A DNA stretch of 64,000 nucleotides from PALSA-693 sp963729695 (lineage in GTDB: Bacteria > Actinomycetota > Acidimicrobiia > Acidimicrobiales > Palsa-688): NCBI GenBank assembly GCA_963729695.1, contig CAVSOT010000007.1:372001-436000 (forward strand). Reading direction: 5' to 3'. The position numbers were made by a program, and so were the translations under genes. Below, piece after piece: positions 24,897 through 34,941 of the stretch (position 1 is its first letter; the number at the start of each line of letters is the position of its first letter). A model generated the notes under the pieces. The model ran no database searches and was not told the origin of the DNA. It saw only the letters and a list, made by a program, of their open reading frames with translations.

Positions 24897-26922
24897 CGGG
24901 GCGCACCGACACGGGGACCCCGACCAGGGTCGGCATCCCCGTGTAGGGGTCGATGTCGACGTCGGTGGCCGTGAGGCGACATACGTTGGGATCGCTGAAT
25001 CCGTGCGGTACCACGAGGGTACCCCTCGCCATCGACGGGTCGATGCGCGCCAGTCCTTGCAACGAGCCGTGGGGGCTCACCACCTCGACCGTCGTTCCAT
25101 CCGTGACGCCGGCCTCCTCGGCGTCCGCCGGGCTCACATAGATATGGGACCGGAGCGGTGGGGACTCGCCCTGGGCCCAGGTGAGCACCGAGTTCGTATG
25201 ATGCACCTCCCGGCGGTTGCCGAGCACCAGGCGATGAGCGGGTCTACAGAGTGCATGGTCCATCCGGGCCACCAACTTTTCCGGCGCCACGTCCCATCTC
25301 CCGTCCGGCAGCACCGTCTCCTCTACCCACCGCTCCCGCCGGGGGTGGGGGACAGGTCGGCCGCCGGCGGCCAGCAACTCCGACCAGGCGATGTCCGTAC
25401 CGGCGGTGAGCGCTCCGAGCGCCTCGTCGTCGGTGCAGCGGTCTGGGTCGACCGCACCGGGCAGAAGGTCGATGCCCATGTGCCGGGCCAGCGTGGCGAT
25501 GCTCCACCACATCGCCCGCCGTTGGGCGCGCAGGGGGACGACCGGGCGAACGTACTGGGCAAAGACGGCGGACAAGTGGCCGCCGGTCATCACGTCGGCC
25601 CGCTCGAGCGGCCCCGGGCAGGGGAAGACGTGGGTTGCGTGGCGGGCCGTAGCCGAGCAGACCACGTCCCATACCGCGAGGACCTCGAGCCGGCCGAACG
25701 CACCCTCCAGCCGCTCGGGCTGCGGGAAGGCGGTCAAGGGATTCCCGTTGACGACGAGCAACGCCTTGAGGTGACCCGCCTCGATCTCGGCCGGCATCAC
25801 CGCGCAGGGGAACTGGTTGGCGAACCGGGCGATGTCCGGCCGGGTTCGCGGCCCGGGGCCGAAGCCCGACGTGTCAGGAGCCGTGCTCCGAGCGGGGTCG
25901 AACCCAGCGGTGTGGTTGAACCACCGCCCGCCCGGACGTTCGAACGACCCGGTCACGATCTGTAGGGCGAAGGCCATCCACTCCGTCACGTTGCCGGTGG
26001 CAGCCATGGTGACGCCGGTGCCGGTGATGACGGCCAGCCTCCCGTGGCGGCGGACGGACGCGAGGAGCGCGCTCAGATCGTCGGCTGCGAGCCCCGTGAT
26101 CGACGCGGTCCTGGCCAGATCGAACGGCTCGACCGAAGCGCGCAGGCGGTCCGTATTGCGGGCGTGGGCCGCGAGATACCCGGCATCTGCTCCGCCGCGG
26201 AGCACCTCCCGGACGAGGAACGCCAGGACGGCATAGTCGGTACCGCCACGCGGCGTGAGGTGGCGGGTGGCCAGCTTGGCCGTCTCGGTCCGGCGGGGAT
26301 CGAGCACCCAGACCTCACCGTGACGCTTCACCGTGCGCAGGTACCGGATCGGGTCAGGGAAATAGGAGAATGCCCCGTGTGAGACCACCGTGTTCTCGCC
26401 AATGATGAGCAGAAAGGTGGTTCGGTCGAAGTCGACCGCGGGCGACAGCCCTTCCCGACCGGCCATGAGCTTGGGCACAAAGACCTTGGCAATGCTGTCT
26501 ATGGATGCACTGCTGTACTTGCTCGGACTGCCGATCGCCCGCAGCAGCTTTTCCATGTAGAACCGACCGGCGGCGTCAAGGATGGTGCCCGAGTACGAGC
26601 CGATGGCGTAATCGTCGTGCTCGGCCCGAATACGGGTCAGCTGCTCGGCCAAGTGGCCGAGGGCCGTGTCCCAGTCGACCGCTTGGAGCTGCCCTCCCTC
26701 TCGTCGGACCAGCGGCTGGTCGAGCCGCATCGGGTCATCGACCAGAGCCCCCATTTTCCGGCCCTTGGGGCACATGTATCCTCTCGAGACGGGATGCTCC
26801 GGGTCACCCGCGATCTTGGTGACGGTCCCGTCCTCGACGGTGACTCTCACCCCGCAGGCTGCCGGACACATGCGGCAATAGCTGATTGTCTCGCCGCTCG
26901 CGCCCTCCGGGCCGTGGGTCAC
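24892..26922 (-). CDS. Molybdopterin-dependent oxidoreductase (FdhA/NasC-like, DMSO reductase superfamily)
   Basis: This 676-residue protein has the N-terminal [4Fe-4S] motif C16-x2-C19-x3-C23-x27-C51, then Mo-bis-MGD binding domains ending in the molydop-binding barrel (region NRREVHHTNSVLTWAQGE to the C-terminus, about 555-676). No twin-arginine signal is present, so it is cytoplasmic. The metal-ligand position lacks an obvious Cys or Sec; a Ser or Asp in the segment near residues 137-143 is plausible. Formate dehydrogenase, nitrate reductase or arylic-acid hydroxylase relatives cannot be separated here. Its start overlaps the stop of the downstream-numbered SDR (26919), indicating one operon. 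No electron-transfer subunit is adjacent. Confidence 0.85.
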   Translation of the reverse strand: MTHGPEGASGETISYCRMCPAACGVRVTVEDGTVTKIAGDPEHPVSRGYMCPKGRKMGALVDDPMRLDQPLVRREGGQLQAVDWDTALGHLAEQLTRIRAEHDDYAIGSYSGTILDAAGRFYMEKLLRAIGSPSKYSSASIDSIAKVFVPKLMAGREGLSPAVDFDRTTFLLIIGENTVVSHGAFSYFPDPIRYLRTVKRHGEVWVLDPRRTETAKLATRHLTPRGGTDYAVLAFLVREVLRGGADAGYLAAHARNTDRLRASVEPFDLARTASITGLAADDLSALLASVRRHGRLAVITGTGVTMAATGNVTEWMAFALQIVTGSFERPGGRWFNHTAGFDPARSTAPDTSGFGPGPRTRPDIARFANQFPCAVMPAEIEAGHLKALLVVNGNPLTAFPQPERLEGAFGRLEVLAVWDVVCSATARHATHVFPCPGPLERADVMTGGHLSAVFAQYVRPVVPLRAQRRAMWWSIATLARHMGIDLLPGAVDPDRCTDDEALGALTAGTDIAWSELLAAGGRPVPHPRRERWVEETVLPDGRWDVAPEKLVARMDHALCRPAHRLVLGNRREVHHTNSVLTWAQGESPPLRSHIYVSPADAEEAGVTDGTTVEVVSPHGSLQGLARIDPSMARGTLVVPHGFSDPNVCRLTATDVDIDPYTGMPTLVGVPVSVRPV

Positions 26923-27782
26923 GGTGACTGCTCAGCGGAAACCCCTCGTGGTGTGGACTGGGTGGCAGCCAGCTCGGCCGGCCCAGGCGGTTGGCCCCAT
27001 CCGTCGTGGCGGAGCAGCGCCCCATGCCCGCTGACCACGACCCAGATGCGCCCGCTCGCTTCGCCGGCGGGACGCTGGATCAGTTCACTGATGGCCGCGG
27101 CCGCAACTTCTGGCGGGTGAGCGTCGTTGATGTCGATCTCCCAGCCGGGGTGTTGGGCGGCCTGCTCGGCGATCTCGGTCCGCACATGGCCCGGGTCGAC
27201 TGCCATCACCGCTATACCTTCCGGCCGGAGGTCGCGGGCGAGCGCCAGGGTGAGCCGGTTGAGCGCCGCCTTGGTGGCACCGTAGGGGATTCCCGGAACG
27301 TCCCCCTCGAAGTAGTCGCCGGCGGCCGAGGTGATGTTCACGACGACGCCTTCGCTCCTCTCCCGCATTCCGGGCACGAGAGCTTTTGTGAGCAGCAGGG
27401 GCGCGGTCACGTTGACATTCAGCTGGCGCTGCCAGTTCGCCAGGGACAGCTCGTCGAGGGAATGAAAGGTGGCCCTTCCCAGGAAGGCGGCGTTGTTGAC
27501 GAGAATGTCCACCCGCCCTTTCCAGCCCATCGCTTCAGCGGCCAGGTCGCCGACGTGTTCCACCTCGTTGAGGTCGCACGCGACGGGAAAAGCGTCCGGC
27601 CCGAGGGAGCGGATGGCGTCTGCGGTTTCGTGCAACGAACCGGGCATCCGTCCGCTGCCGGCTTCGAGGGTGCGCGCCGCAATCGCGACCGAAACCCCCT
27701 TCGAGGCCAGCTCCAGGGCTATACAACGCCCGATTCCCCGGCTGGCCCCGGTCACCAACGCCACTCGGCCGTCGAGATCCAC
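26919..27782 (-). CDS. Short-chain dehydrogenase/reductase
   Basis: This 287-residue classical SDR has TGASRGIG (residues about 11-18), NNAAF (about 95-99), the catalytic Ser in NITSAAG (about 149-155) and Y-G-A-T-K (about 166-170). The loop after the Rossmann motif reads AARTLE, typical of NADP preference. The C-terminal PGHVRTE is the family's usual substrate-loop start. The gene ends four bases into the molybdoenzyme start, so the two are translationally coupled and may act in one pathway. It is divergent from the dioxygenase gene at 27981. Confidence 0.92.
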   Translation of the reverse strand: MDLDGRVALVTGASRGIGRCIALELASKGVSVAIAARTLEAGSGRMPGSLHETADAIRSLGPDAFPVACDLNEVEHVGDLAAEAMGWKGRVDILVNNAAFLGRATFHSLDELSLANWQRQLNVNVTAPLLLTKALVPGMRERSEGVVVNITSAAGDYFEGDVPGIPYGATKAALNRLTLALARDLRPEGIAVMAVDPGHVRTEIAEQAAQHPGWEIDINDAHPPEVAAAAISELIQRPAGEASGRIWVVVSGHGALLRHDGWGQPPGPAELAATQSTPRGVSAEQSP

Positions 27783-27980
27783 CTGTCATGCCTCCTCGGG
27801 ACGTCGGGCCAGCGGTCGCCGGGAAGGCGTTCTGTCCGGCGGAGCCTGCCTCCATCTGGAGGCACCGACTATAGTCGGACCCGAAAATAGACTGCATCGG
27901 CTACGACGCTTCGAGCGAGGTGCGGATACGCCGCCGCCATGGAGTGCCGATAAGGTGCCGAGAGGGAGGACCGGGGACGC

Positions 27981-28829
27981 ATGCCAGCGGGTATTCGCCA
28001 TCGCGCCATCGAGCCATTTGGGTTCGAAATCGAAGTCCAGTTGGACCGGCCATTGGATACGGGTGAGGCGGACGAGCTCCGCTCGCTCTACCAGCAGGAC
28101 GGTCTGGTTCTGATCAGGGGCTTGCAGCTCAGCATGGATGAGCAGCTGGACCTGTGCAGCGTTTTCGGTCCCGTCTTGCGCGGTTCCCGCGAAAATTACT
28201 TCGTATCCAACGTGCGACCGGACGGTCTCCTCGGGACGGAGGAGTTCTTGTTCCACAACGACGTTCCCTTCGTGCCTGCCCCCTATCTCGGTGGCTCGCT
28301 GCACGCCGTCGAGGTGGGGGACGGCGTGAGCGGAACGCGCTACGCCAGTGGCTTCCGTGCCTACGAACATCTCCCGGCACCCCTCCGGAAAAGGGTCGAC
28401 AGTCTCAATGCCCTCCAGGTCAGAAGGAGAGCGGCGACCCGCCGTACTCGACTTTCCGATCTCCATCCGCGTGATCTGTCGACAGTGCACACGGTCGTCG
28501 GCCATCAAAGCTCGACAGGAAGGCCCTACCTCTTCGTCAACGAGGACATGACCGGGACCATCATCGGTATGAGCGAGCAGGAGAGCGACGAGCTCCTCGA
28601 CGAGCTGTTCTCGTACCTTTACGCCAAAGAAAACGTGTACGAGCACTCGTGGCAACAAGGTGACATCGTCATTTGGGACAACTTGGCCGTGCAGCACGCC
28701 CGCCGGGCCATCACCAGCTCGGCGCGCCGAACGCTCCAACGCGTCACCATTGCGGAGATCGGGTACTACGAGCAGACCCCTGTCGACCTCCCGTCGTTCG
28801 ACAAGCTCCGCACCTTCCAGCCCGCCTGA
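27981..28829 (+). CDS. TauD/TfdA family Fe(II)/2-oxoglutarate dioxygenase
   Basis: This 282-residue protein has the iron-binding triad: H92-x-D94 in FHNDVPF and H239 in WDNLAVQHAR. An Arg about 11 residues after H239 fits the 2-oxoglutarate anchor. Length is normal for the TauD/TfdA family, which hydroxylates or cleaves sulfonates, phenoxyacids or other small acids. A strong ribosome-binding site (GGGAGGA) lies 8-14 bases before ATG 27981. The neighbouring SDR and molybdoenzyme are divergent. The sulfonate context (a UDP-sulfoquinovose synthase at 34908) is suggestive but too distant to assign a substrate. Confidence 0.9.
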   Translation: MPAGIRHRAIEPFGFEIEVQLDRPLDTGEADELRSLYQQDGLVLIRGLQLSMDEQLDLCSVFGPVLRGSRENYFVSNVRPDGLLGTEEFLFHNDVPFVPAPYLGGSLHAVEVGDGVSGTRYASGFRAYEHLPAPLRKRVDSLNALQVRRRAATRRTRLSDLHPRDLSTVHTVVGHQSSTGRPYLFVNEDMTGTIIGMSEQESDELLDELFSYLYAKENVYEHSWQQGDIVIWDNLAVQHARRAITSSARRTLQRVTIAEIGYYEQTPVDLPSFDKLRTFQPA

Positions 28830-28892
28830 CCAAACGCCACCCTGCCCTCGGCCGCCCCGCTGACATAGGTGAGCCCTGTCGAGCGGGGCGGC

Positions 28893-30249
28893 TCACCCCT
28901 GGTCCACGGACAGTTGCGCCACTTCGGGGGACGGTGCTGGCGAGGTCTCGCTCGCCTTGGAGGCGAGGGACGGTCCTGCGGTCGCCGTCGCGTCGGTACA
29001 GCCTCGAGCGGACTCCCAACTTGTGAGGGCACTGCTCGCCGCGTCCCCGCTGAGCGGTTGTGGGAGGTCATCGGCGATGACCGCCGGCCGCCAGGTGACG
29101 TTGTCGATATGACGCCCGGTGGCGGTGATGACCAGTGATCCGCTGGCGTCCTCGGGCGGGGTGTTGTCGTAAAAGGCAAAATTGCCGAGCCCGTAGTCGA
29201 CGTATGCGCTGCCGAGAAAGCCGCCGCCGAGGAGGACGTGAGCGTGGGTCCCGACGATGATGTCCGCCCCGGCTTTCACCAGTACCTGAGCGAGCGGTTC
29301 TTGCAGAGCGTTCGGGCAGTTTTGCAGTTCGGTGCCCCAGTGGAGGTACACGATCACCGTGTCGACCGTGGGGCGGACCGCCTCGATTTCAGCGACGAGG
29401 GCGTTGACGTCGTACGCCGAAGCCAGCCCGGCCTGAGCTCGGTGTTGCCGTCCAGGTCGACTGGAGGTCCGAGTCGATGACCTGGGTGGCCGCGACGATG
29501 GCGATCTTTTCGCCATTGATCGTGGTCAAATAAGGGCGGAAGGCGTCGTTGACGTTCTGGCCGATCCCGATGATCGGGAAGCCCGAGGTTTGGCGGGCCT
29601 GCAGGGCCATTTGCAGGCCGGCCGGTCCGCAGTCTTCACCGTGATTGTTGGTATTGGTGATGAGGGTCACGCCGGCGGAGCGGAACGCGGTCAGCGCCGT
29701 CGTAGGAGCGTCGAACACGTACTGCTTGCCTTGGGGCTGCGGGCACGTCCCATTGGTCAGTGCCGATTCCAGGTTGACCATGGACAGATTCGAGCCGGAG
29801 AGCAGCTCCGAGACGGTTGGGCCGAGTGCCGTGGCTGGGTTCGCCGCCAGTCGGTCCCCCAGGTTGGTGCCAGTAGGAAAGTGGACGTCACCGCCAAAGG
29901 CGAAGGTGACGGGCTGGCCGTCTCCTTGCCAGTCCGGACTATCGCGGCCGGGCGGAGGAGCAACCGGTGCGGCGGGCTGGGCGTGGGCGGGCGGCTTGTG
30001 CGCCGGAGGGGAGGTCGATCGCGATCGGCCGTGCCCGCCCGTGAGGTACACGATCAGCAACGCCAGCAGCAAAAGGCTGAGCAACCAGAGCAGCCGGTTG
30101 CGCTTGACTCGGCGCGAGGTCAGTCGGGGGTCCGCCGGCCCGGTCCGGAGGGCCTTGAGCTGAGGAGTGCCGCCGCCCTCGGATCCGTGTTGCGGTAGGA
30201 CCGGCGCCTCCGTGGCGGCACGCTCGTCACGAACCAGAAGGTCGGTCAT
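28893..30249 (-). CDS. CapA family (PGA_cap) protein, membrane-anchored, frameshifted
   Basis: The protein starts at ATG 30249, has a transmembrane anchor (RLLWLLSLLLLALLIVYLTG, residues about 52-71), a Pro/Ala linker and a CapA-type metallophosphatase-like domain: FAFGGDVHFP (about 114-123), MVNLESAL and TNTNNHGEDCG. The C-terminal part, with YLHWGTELQ and GTHAHV-x-LGG, continues in another frame after a +1 frameshift near 29425-29445 (one extra base). The joined length is about 450 residues. CapA proteins are linked to poly-gamma-glutamate or other capsule polymers, though the catalytic role is unsettled. It lies downstream of the GH3/GT-C/SQD1 genes on the same strand. Confidence 0.8.
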
Positions 30250-30352
30250 GATGGGCCCGGAGCATAGATGCTCGTCCGCCCGCGGCCGGGCCACGACACG
30301 CCCCGCTGCGGCCGGGCCACGAGGCGCCCTGCTGTGGCCGTGACCGACCGCT

Positions 30353-32941
30353 TTAGGCTTCCGGGGCCTTCGTCGTCAGGCGGATGGGGAGGTTCGCCGA
30401 GGACTGGCCGATATCGATCGAGTACGTTCCCGGAACGGTGCGAAAGCCGCCATTCAGGTAGGCCTGAAACGCGGATGACGGCAGCGTGAGATGGACCACG
30501 CTCGCCTGTCCGGGCTTCAGCGAGACGGCGGCGAAGGACCGAAGTTGCTGAGGCGGTTCGGCCGCGGCCTGAGGGTAGTGCAGATAGGCCTGCACCACGG
30601 CGGTGCCGGCTCGCGAGCCGGTGTTTGTCACGGTCACCTTGGCGTCGACTTCGTGTCGTTGCCTGTCGAGAGCGGGATGGGAGAGGGTGAACGAGGTGTA
30701 GCTGAGGCCGTATCCGAAGGGGAAGAGCGGGGCGACGTTGTTGGCTTGATACCACCGGTAGCCGATGTCGAGACCTTCCGTGTAGTCCACCGTGCCGTCC
30801 ACGCCGGGGAATTGCGCAGCCGTACCGACGGGGCTCGGATCCGACATCGCCGGGAACGTCAGTGGCAGGTGCCCCGAAGGATCGACCTGGCCTTCGAGCA
30901 CGGCGGCGGTGGCGATGCCGTCCTCCTGGCCGGGGTACCAAGCCTCGAGCACGGCGGCCACGTCATTGATCCATGGCATGAGCACCGCGCCGCCCGTGTT
31001 CAGCACCACGACGGTCCTCGGATTGGCTGCGGCCACGGCCGAAATGAGGGCATTGGCGTCCCCGGGCAGAAGCAGGCTGGGCCGGTCCACGCCCTCAGCC
31101 TGAGGGGCGCCGGCGAAGACGATCGCGACCGAGGCGTGCCGGGCCGCGGCCACGGCTGCCGCGATCTCGGGCGATACGTCCGCGAACCCGAGTTGCGGAG
31201 CCGGCTTGCCTTTCACGAGCAACCACGTGACGGTCAGGTGGTAACGGCGGCCGGCACTCAGCGTTGCCGTGGTGGACCACAGAGACCGACTCTGGATGCC
31301 TGCGTGGGCAACAAGTGCTCGGCCGTCGAGGTCGAGCCACGTGTCGCCGTTTTGCTCGATGGAAAACTCGTAGACCCCGCTCCGAGGGACCCTGAGTACC
31401 GCGGACCACGATGACCAACCGGGTCCGGTTCCGGGTGTGGACGCGGTTGCTGCTGCGGGAGCGGTGTAGCCGAGGTGCAGGTCGCCGGTTCCTGGTTCGG
31501 TGCCCTTCGGGGCGGGTGCCGCCCGCCCGGGCGCTTGGGATGGGAGCACGCTGGTGCTCATGATGTCGCTGCGGGGAATAGGGGGGAGGGACAGGCGAGG
31601 CGAGTCGGCGGGGGTGTAGGTGACCTTGACACCGGGGCCGAGGGTGGACTGCAGTGCGTCGATCGGCGTGCTGATGGTTGAGGCCCGTACCTGGGCGCTG
31701 CCTCGCCCGATGGTTGTGGCCTGGGTGCCGGCATCCGAGCCGATGACGGCGACGGATCCGCTTGCATCCGACAGCGGGAGCAGGCCGTTGTGGTTCTTGA
31801 GCAGCACCATGGAGCTCTCTGCCGCCCGGGTGGCGACGGCGCTGTGCGCCGAGGATGCCGCCTTGGCCCGGACTCGAAGTGGTCGGGGCGCGGCCACCAG
31901 CCCGAACGCGAACATCTCCTGGAGCGTGCTGGTCACAGCCGCGTCGAGATCGGCTATCGGGATGGTGCCGCGGCGGACCAACTGGACGACAGCAGGGATG
32001 CCGGCCGGCTTGATGAGGTCGAGTCCGGCTTGGAAGGCCGCGGCCGGGTCCGTGATCGCCGAGAGGTCCGAACGCACGAATCCGTCGAAGCCCCAGGCGC
32101 GCAACTGGTCGAAGAGGCTGGAATCTGAGCACGTGTTGGTGCCGTCGAGTGATCCGTAGGAGCACATGACGGACACGACGTGCCCTTGCTCGATGACCGA
32201 GGCGAAGGGCGCGTCGTAGAGCTCTTCGAGGGCCCGCTGGGACACCACTTCGTTCACTCGAGTCCTGTCCGTCTCCTGGTTGTACGCAGTGAAGTGCTTG
32301 GCCTGAGCCATGACGCCCTGCGACTGGATGCCCTCGACGTTGGCGGTACCCATCACCGCGGCCAGCAATGGATCTTCTCCGTACGCCTCGTACGTCCGGC
32401 CGCTCTGAGGGACTCGAGCCAGGTTCAACTCGGGACCTTGGACCACGTCGAGCCCCTTGGTGCGGGCTTCCGCGCCTTCCACCCGCCCGGTGGAGTTGGT
32501 GATCGCCGGGTTGAAGCTGGCCGCCAGGCCGATCGACGCTGGGAGTTGGGTGACCCCCGTGGCGCCGCCTGCGATCCCATTCGGACCATCCGTGAGCGTC
32601 AGCGGCGGGATGCAGAGGGAGGGGATTCCGGAGTTGATGTTTTCGTAGGGCGGGTCCTCGCGGAGCACGACGAACGATACTTTCTCCAGCAAGGTCATCT
32701 TCTTGACGACCTCGACGGCGAGCGCGGCGGGGGACTTGGTGTGGTCCCTGGAGGCCGCCACCCAGGGACAGCTTCCGGTGCTCGGTTGGCTGGCTTCCAG
32801 GAGCTGGTTCACCGGGCCGGCGGACACGAAGATGCTGCCGGTGAGCAGAATCAGCGTCAGCGGGATGGCGGCGAGCGTCGCCATGGCTGGGTACCGACTG
32901 CGTGAATGTCGCACCGGATCACGACGCACGGCCGGGAGCAT
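30353..32941 (-). CDS. Secreted glycoside hydrolase family 3 (beta-glucosidase type) with PA14 insert
   Basis: This 862-residue protein has an N-terminal signal/anchor helix (about residues 21-40). The GH3 barrel follows with the substrate-binding K-H-F (215-217) and the nucleophile Asp in VRSDLSA (D292). A second alpha/beta domain, a PA14-like beta domain (about 490-590), and a C-terminal fibronectin III-like domain complete the bgl-type GH3-PA14 architecture. It should act outside the membrane on beta-linked glycosides. Its position beside a UDP-sulfoquinovose synthase and a membrane glycosyltransferase-like protein suggests remodelling of the same glycan. An alternative start is ATG at 32884, which shortens the signal's positive region. 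Confidence 0.9.
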   Translation of the reverse strand: MLPAVRRDPVRHSRSRYPAMATLAAIPLTLILLTGSIFVSAGPVNQLLEASQPSTGSCPWVAASRDHTKSPAALAVEVVKKMTLLEKVSFVVLREDPPYENINSGIPSLCIPPLTLTDGPNGIAGGATGVTQLPASIGLAASFNPAITNSTGRVEGAEARTKGLDVVQGPELNLARVPQSGRTYEAYGEDPLLAAVMGTANVEGIQSQGVMAQAKHFTAYNQETDRTRVNEVVSQRALEELYDAPFASVIEQGHVVSVMCSYGSLDGTNTCSDSSLFDQLRAWGFDGFVRSDLSAITDPAAAFQAGLDLIKPAGIPAVVQLVRRGTIPIADLDAAVTSTLQEMFAFGLVAAPRPLRVRAKAASSAHSAVATRAAESSMVLLKNHNGLLPLSDASGSVAVIGSDAGTQATTIGRGSAQVRASTISTPIDALQSTLGPGVKVTYTPADSPRLSLPPIPRSDIMSTSVLPSQAPGRAAPAPKGTEPGTGDLHLGYTAPAAATASTPGTGPGWSSWSAVLRVPRSGVYEFSIEQNGDTWLDLDGRALVAHAGIQSRSLWSTTATLSAGRRYHLTVTWLLVKGKPAPQLGFADVSPEIAAAVAAARHASVAIVFAGAPQAEGVDRPSLLLPGDANALISAVAAANPRTVVVLNTGGAVLMPWINDVAAVLEAWYPGQEDGIATAAVLEGQVDPSGHLPLTFPAMSDPSPVGTAAQFPGVDGTVDYTEGLDIGYRWYQANNVAPLFPFGYGLSYTSFTLSHPALDRQRHEVDAKVTVTNTGSRAGTAVVQAYLHYPQAAAEPPQQLRSFAAVSLKPGQASVVHLTLPSSAFQAYLNGGFRTVPGTYSIDIGQSSANLPIRLTTKAPEA

Positions 32942-32994
32942 ATGCGGACCGGGTGCAAATTCGGGTTCGCCCTCAGCGGGCGTTCAGGTGGCTC

Positions 32995-34941
32995 TCAGCG
33001 CGGCTCGTTCAGGCCGCTTGCCTGGGCCCGGCTGGCGGCCGCCTGCCCACCGTCGGCCACCACCGCCTCGAGTGCCGGTCGCGGATTCAGCCACAGCGCC
33101 GAGTCCGATGCGCTCATCGACGGAGGGCCGAGCAGGGCGGTGAAGAACGCGTCCGCCGAGGCGGGGAGCGCCCCGAGGTTCGTCCAGACGACGGTTTGCA
33201 CCTTCCACGTCAACATCTCGGACGCGCAGCTGGCCATGCTTTGAGGTGAGAGGTCAGGGGTCGGCCGCCCGACGGCGAAGTAGTTGACCAGGATGGACTG
33301 GCAGGCTGAGGGAGGGGCAGAGCTGTTCTGGTTCCTGCCGTTATATCCGGGCTGGATGAGTGAACCTCCCACGAGCCGGAAGCGCATGCCGTCCTCGGCC
33401 TGGAATATCATCAGATACGGGTTGGAGGAGGGAAACGGGTAGCCGAGCACCACGTCGCCGGTGGGCAACGAGCGCATGGCGTGGCTTTCGGCCAGGCTGG
33501 GTGAAGGGACCTTCCCCTCCTCGAACGGGGAAGCCGGAGTGAGCGCCGCCAGCGCAGCCACCGCGACCGCGATGACCGCCAGGCTGGGAGCAAAAGTGTG
33601 CGAGGAGGGCCGAACGGTCCACCAGCTGCGCCGAGCGATGAAGCGATACAGCTCCGCCAGCTCCATCCCGAGCATCAGCGCCAGGAAGAACCACCCGACC
33701 ACCGCGAACCGGGCGGGCACGATGTTCTCCATCATCGGGAGGCCGCTCACGAGGTCGAACGGCAGCTTGAAGGTCGTGACGTGACCGTCGACCTTCAGGC
33801 GGGACCCCAACGACAACACAAACGACAACAGGGCCAGCCCTGCGGCCCAGCGCATGAGTGGCTTGCGGCGGAGCAGGAAAGCGCCGACGACCAGCAGCAC
33901 GAGCAGGGGAATGCCCACATAGACCCCGCTCTCGGCCAGATCCGGATACCAGCCCCGTCCGAGAGGGGTGCCGATCAGGTTGTTGCCGATGGTCCCCAAC
34001 GAGAGCGTGTACTGCTGGTTGCTCGTCGGGTAGATGGGGCTGAGAAGATCAGAGGACAGGCCGATGGCAATGCCGGGATGGACGGGTCCCCGGACGTGCT
34101 GTGGACCGAACAGCAGGGCGTACAGTCCGTACCCACCGAGCAGCACAAACGTGGCTGCCGCGACGCCGAGACCTTTCAAGACCTGGAAAACGTGTTCACC
34201 GAGTCGACGGTGGTGCCAGACCGCGGCGACGACGAGGCCGATACCTCCAATGAGAGCGCACTCGGCCAGGGGTTCAGAAAAGATGTAGAGCTGGGCCGCA
34301 CAGGCCCCTCCGAGCAGCAGACCGCTCCGTAGAGGCCTGCCGACCCCCGTGCAGAGCCGCCACAACAGCAGGAACATCACCGGAAGCAGGGCCTGGAACA
34401 TCACCTGCTCGTGGCCCTGCGCGCCGGCGATGACCATGGGGGAGAATCCGAACAGCAGTCCGGCGAAGAAGGCGGCGAGGCGGTTGCGGACGAACGATTG
34501 GACGACCAGGTAGGCCACCAGGCAGTTGAGGAAGAGCGTCAGCGTGAACAGCGTGTTCAGCGACAGGATCGGATTGGTCAGGAGGGTGAAGGGGGCCATC
34601 ACCAACGCGAGCAGCGGGAACGCCGTGTTGGTCATGTAGTTGGCCCCATAGGGCCAGTTGCTCCAGGTGTTGATGAGCGGGTTCAAGCCGTGGAGAAGGG
34701 CAGCCGGGGTCTGCGCCACGAAGAACACGGCCTGGCCCGGGTCGTTGGCTCCGGCGAACTGCAGCCACGAGCTGGGATCGTGGGACCACGCGCCCCAGAA
34801 CTCCCTGACCGAGAGAGCGAGGTAGACGACTGCTACGACCGCGAGCGCGATGGCTCCGCGCCGTCGCCCGACCGCCGGGGGGCGGGTCTCCTGTAGTGAC
34901 TCCTGGTCTAGTAGCTCGGGGTAATCGTGGGTCGTTGCCAC
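32995..34941 (-). CDS. Polytopic membrane protein, probable GT-C glycosyltransferase
   Basis: From GTG 34941 this is 648 residues with about 11 transmembrane helices over residues 30-460 and a soluble C-terminal domain of about 150 residues. The first extracytoplasmic loop has the acidic/aromatic segment typical of GT-C enzymes (LINTWSNWPYGANY). The GTG start overlaps the end of the SQD1 gene by 34 bases, the arrangement of a translationally coupled pair; longer frames would overlap it much more. Coupling suggests a transferase that uses a polyprenyl-linked sugar in the same pathway as UDP-sulfoquinovose. The family assignment is inferred from topology only. Confidence 0.65.
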   Translation of the reverse strand: MATTHDYPELLDQESLQETRPPAVGRRRGAIALAVVAVVYLALSVREFWGAWSHDPSSWLQFAGANDPGQAVFFVAQTPAALLHGLNPLINTWSNWPYGANYMTNTAFPLLALVMAPFTLLTNPILSLNTLFTLTLFLNCLVAYLVVQSFVRNRLAAFFAGLLFGFSPMVIAGAQGHEQVMFQALLPVMFLLLWRLCTGVGRPLRSGLLLGGACAAQLYIFSEPLAECALIGGIGLVVAAVWHHRRLGEHVFQVLKGLGVAAATFVLLGGYGLYALLFGPQHVRGPVHPGIAIGLSSDLLSPIYPTSNQQYTLSLGTIGNNLIGTPLGRGWYPDLAESGVYVGIPLLVLLVVGAFLLRRKPLMRWAAGLALLSFVLSLGSRLKVDGHVTTFKLPFDLVSGLPMMENIVPARFAVVGWFFLALMLGMELAELYRFIARRSWWTVRPSSHTFAPSLAVIAVAVAALAALTPASPFEEGKVPSPSLAESHAMRSLPTGDVVLGYPFPSSNPYLMIFQAEDGMRFRLVGGSLIQPGYNGRNQNSSAPPSACQSILVNYFAVGRPTPDLSPQSMASCASEMLTWKVQTVVWTNLGALPASADAFFTALLGPPSMSASDSALWLNPRPALEAVVADGGQAAASRAQASGLNEPR

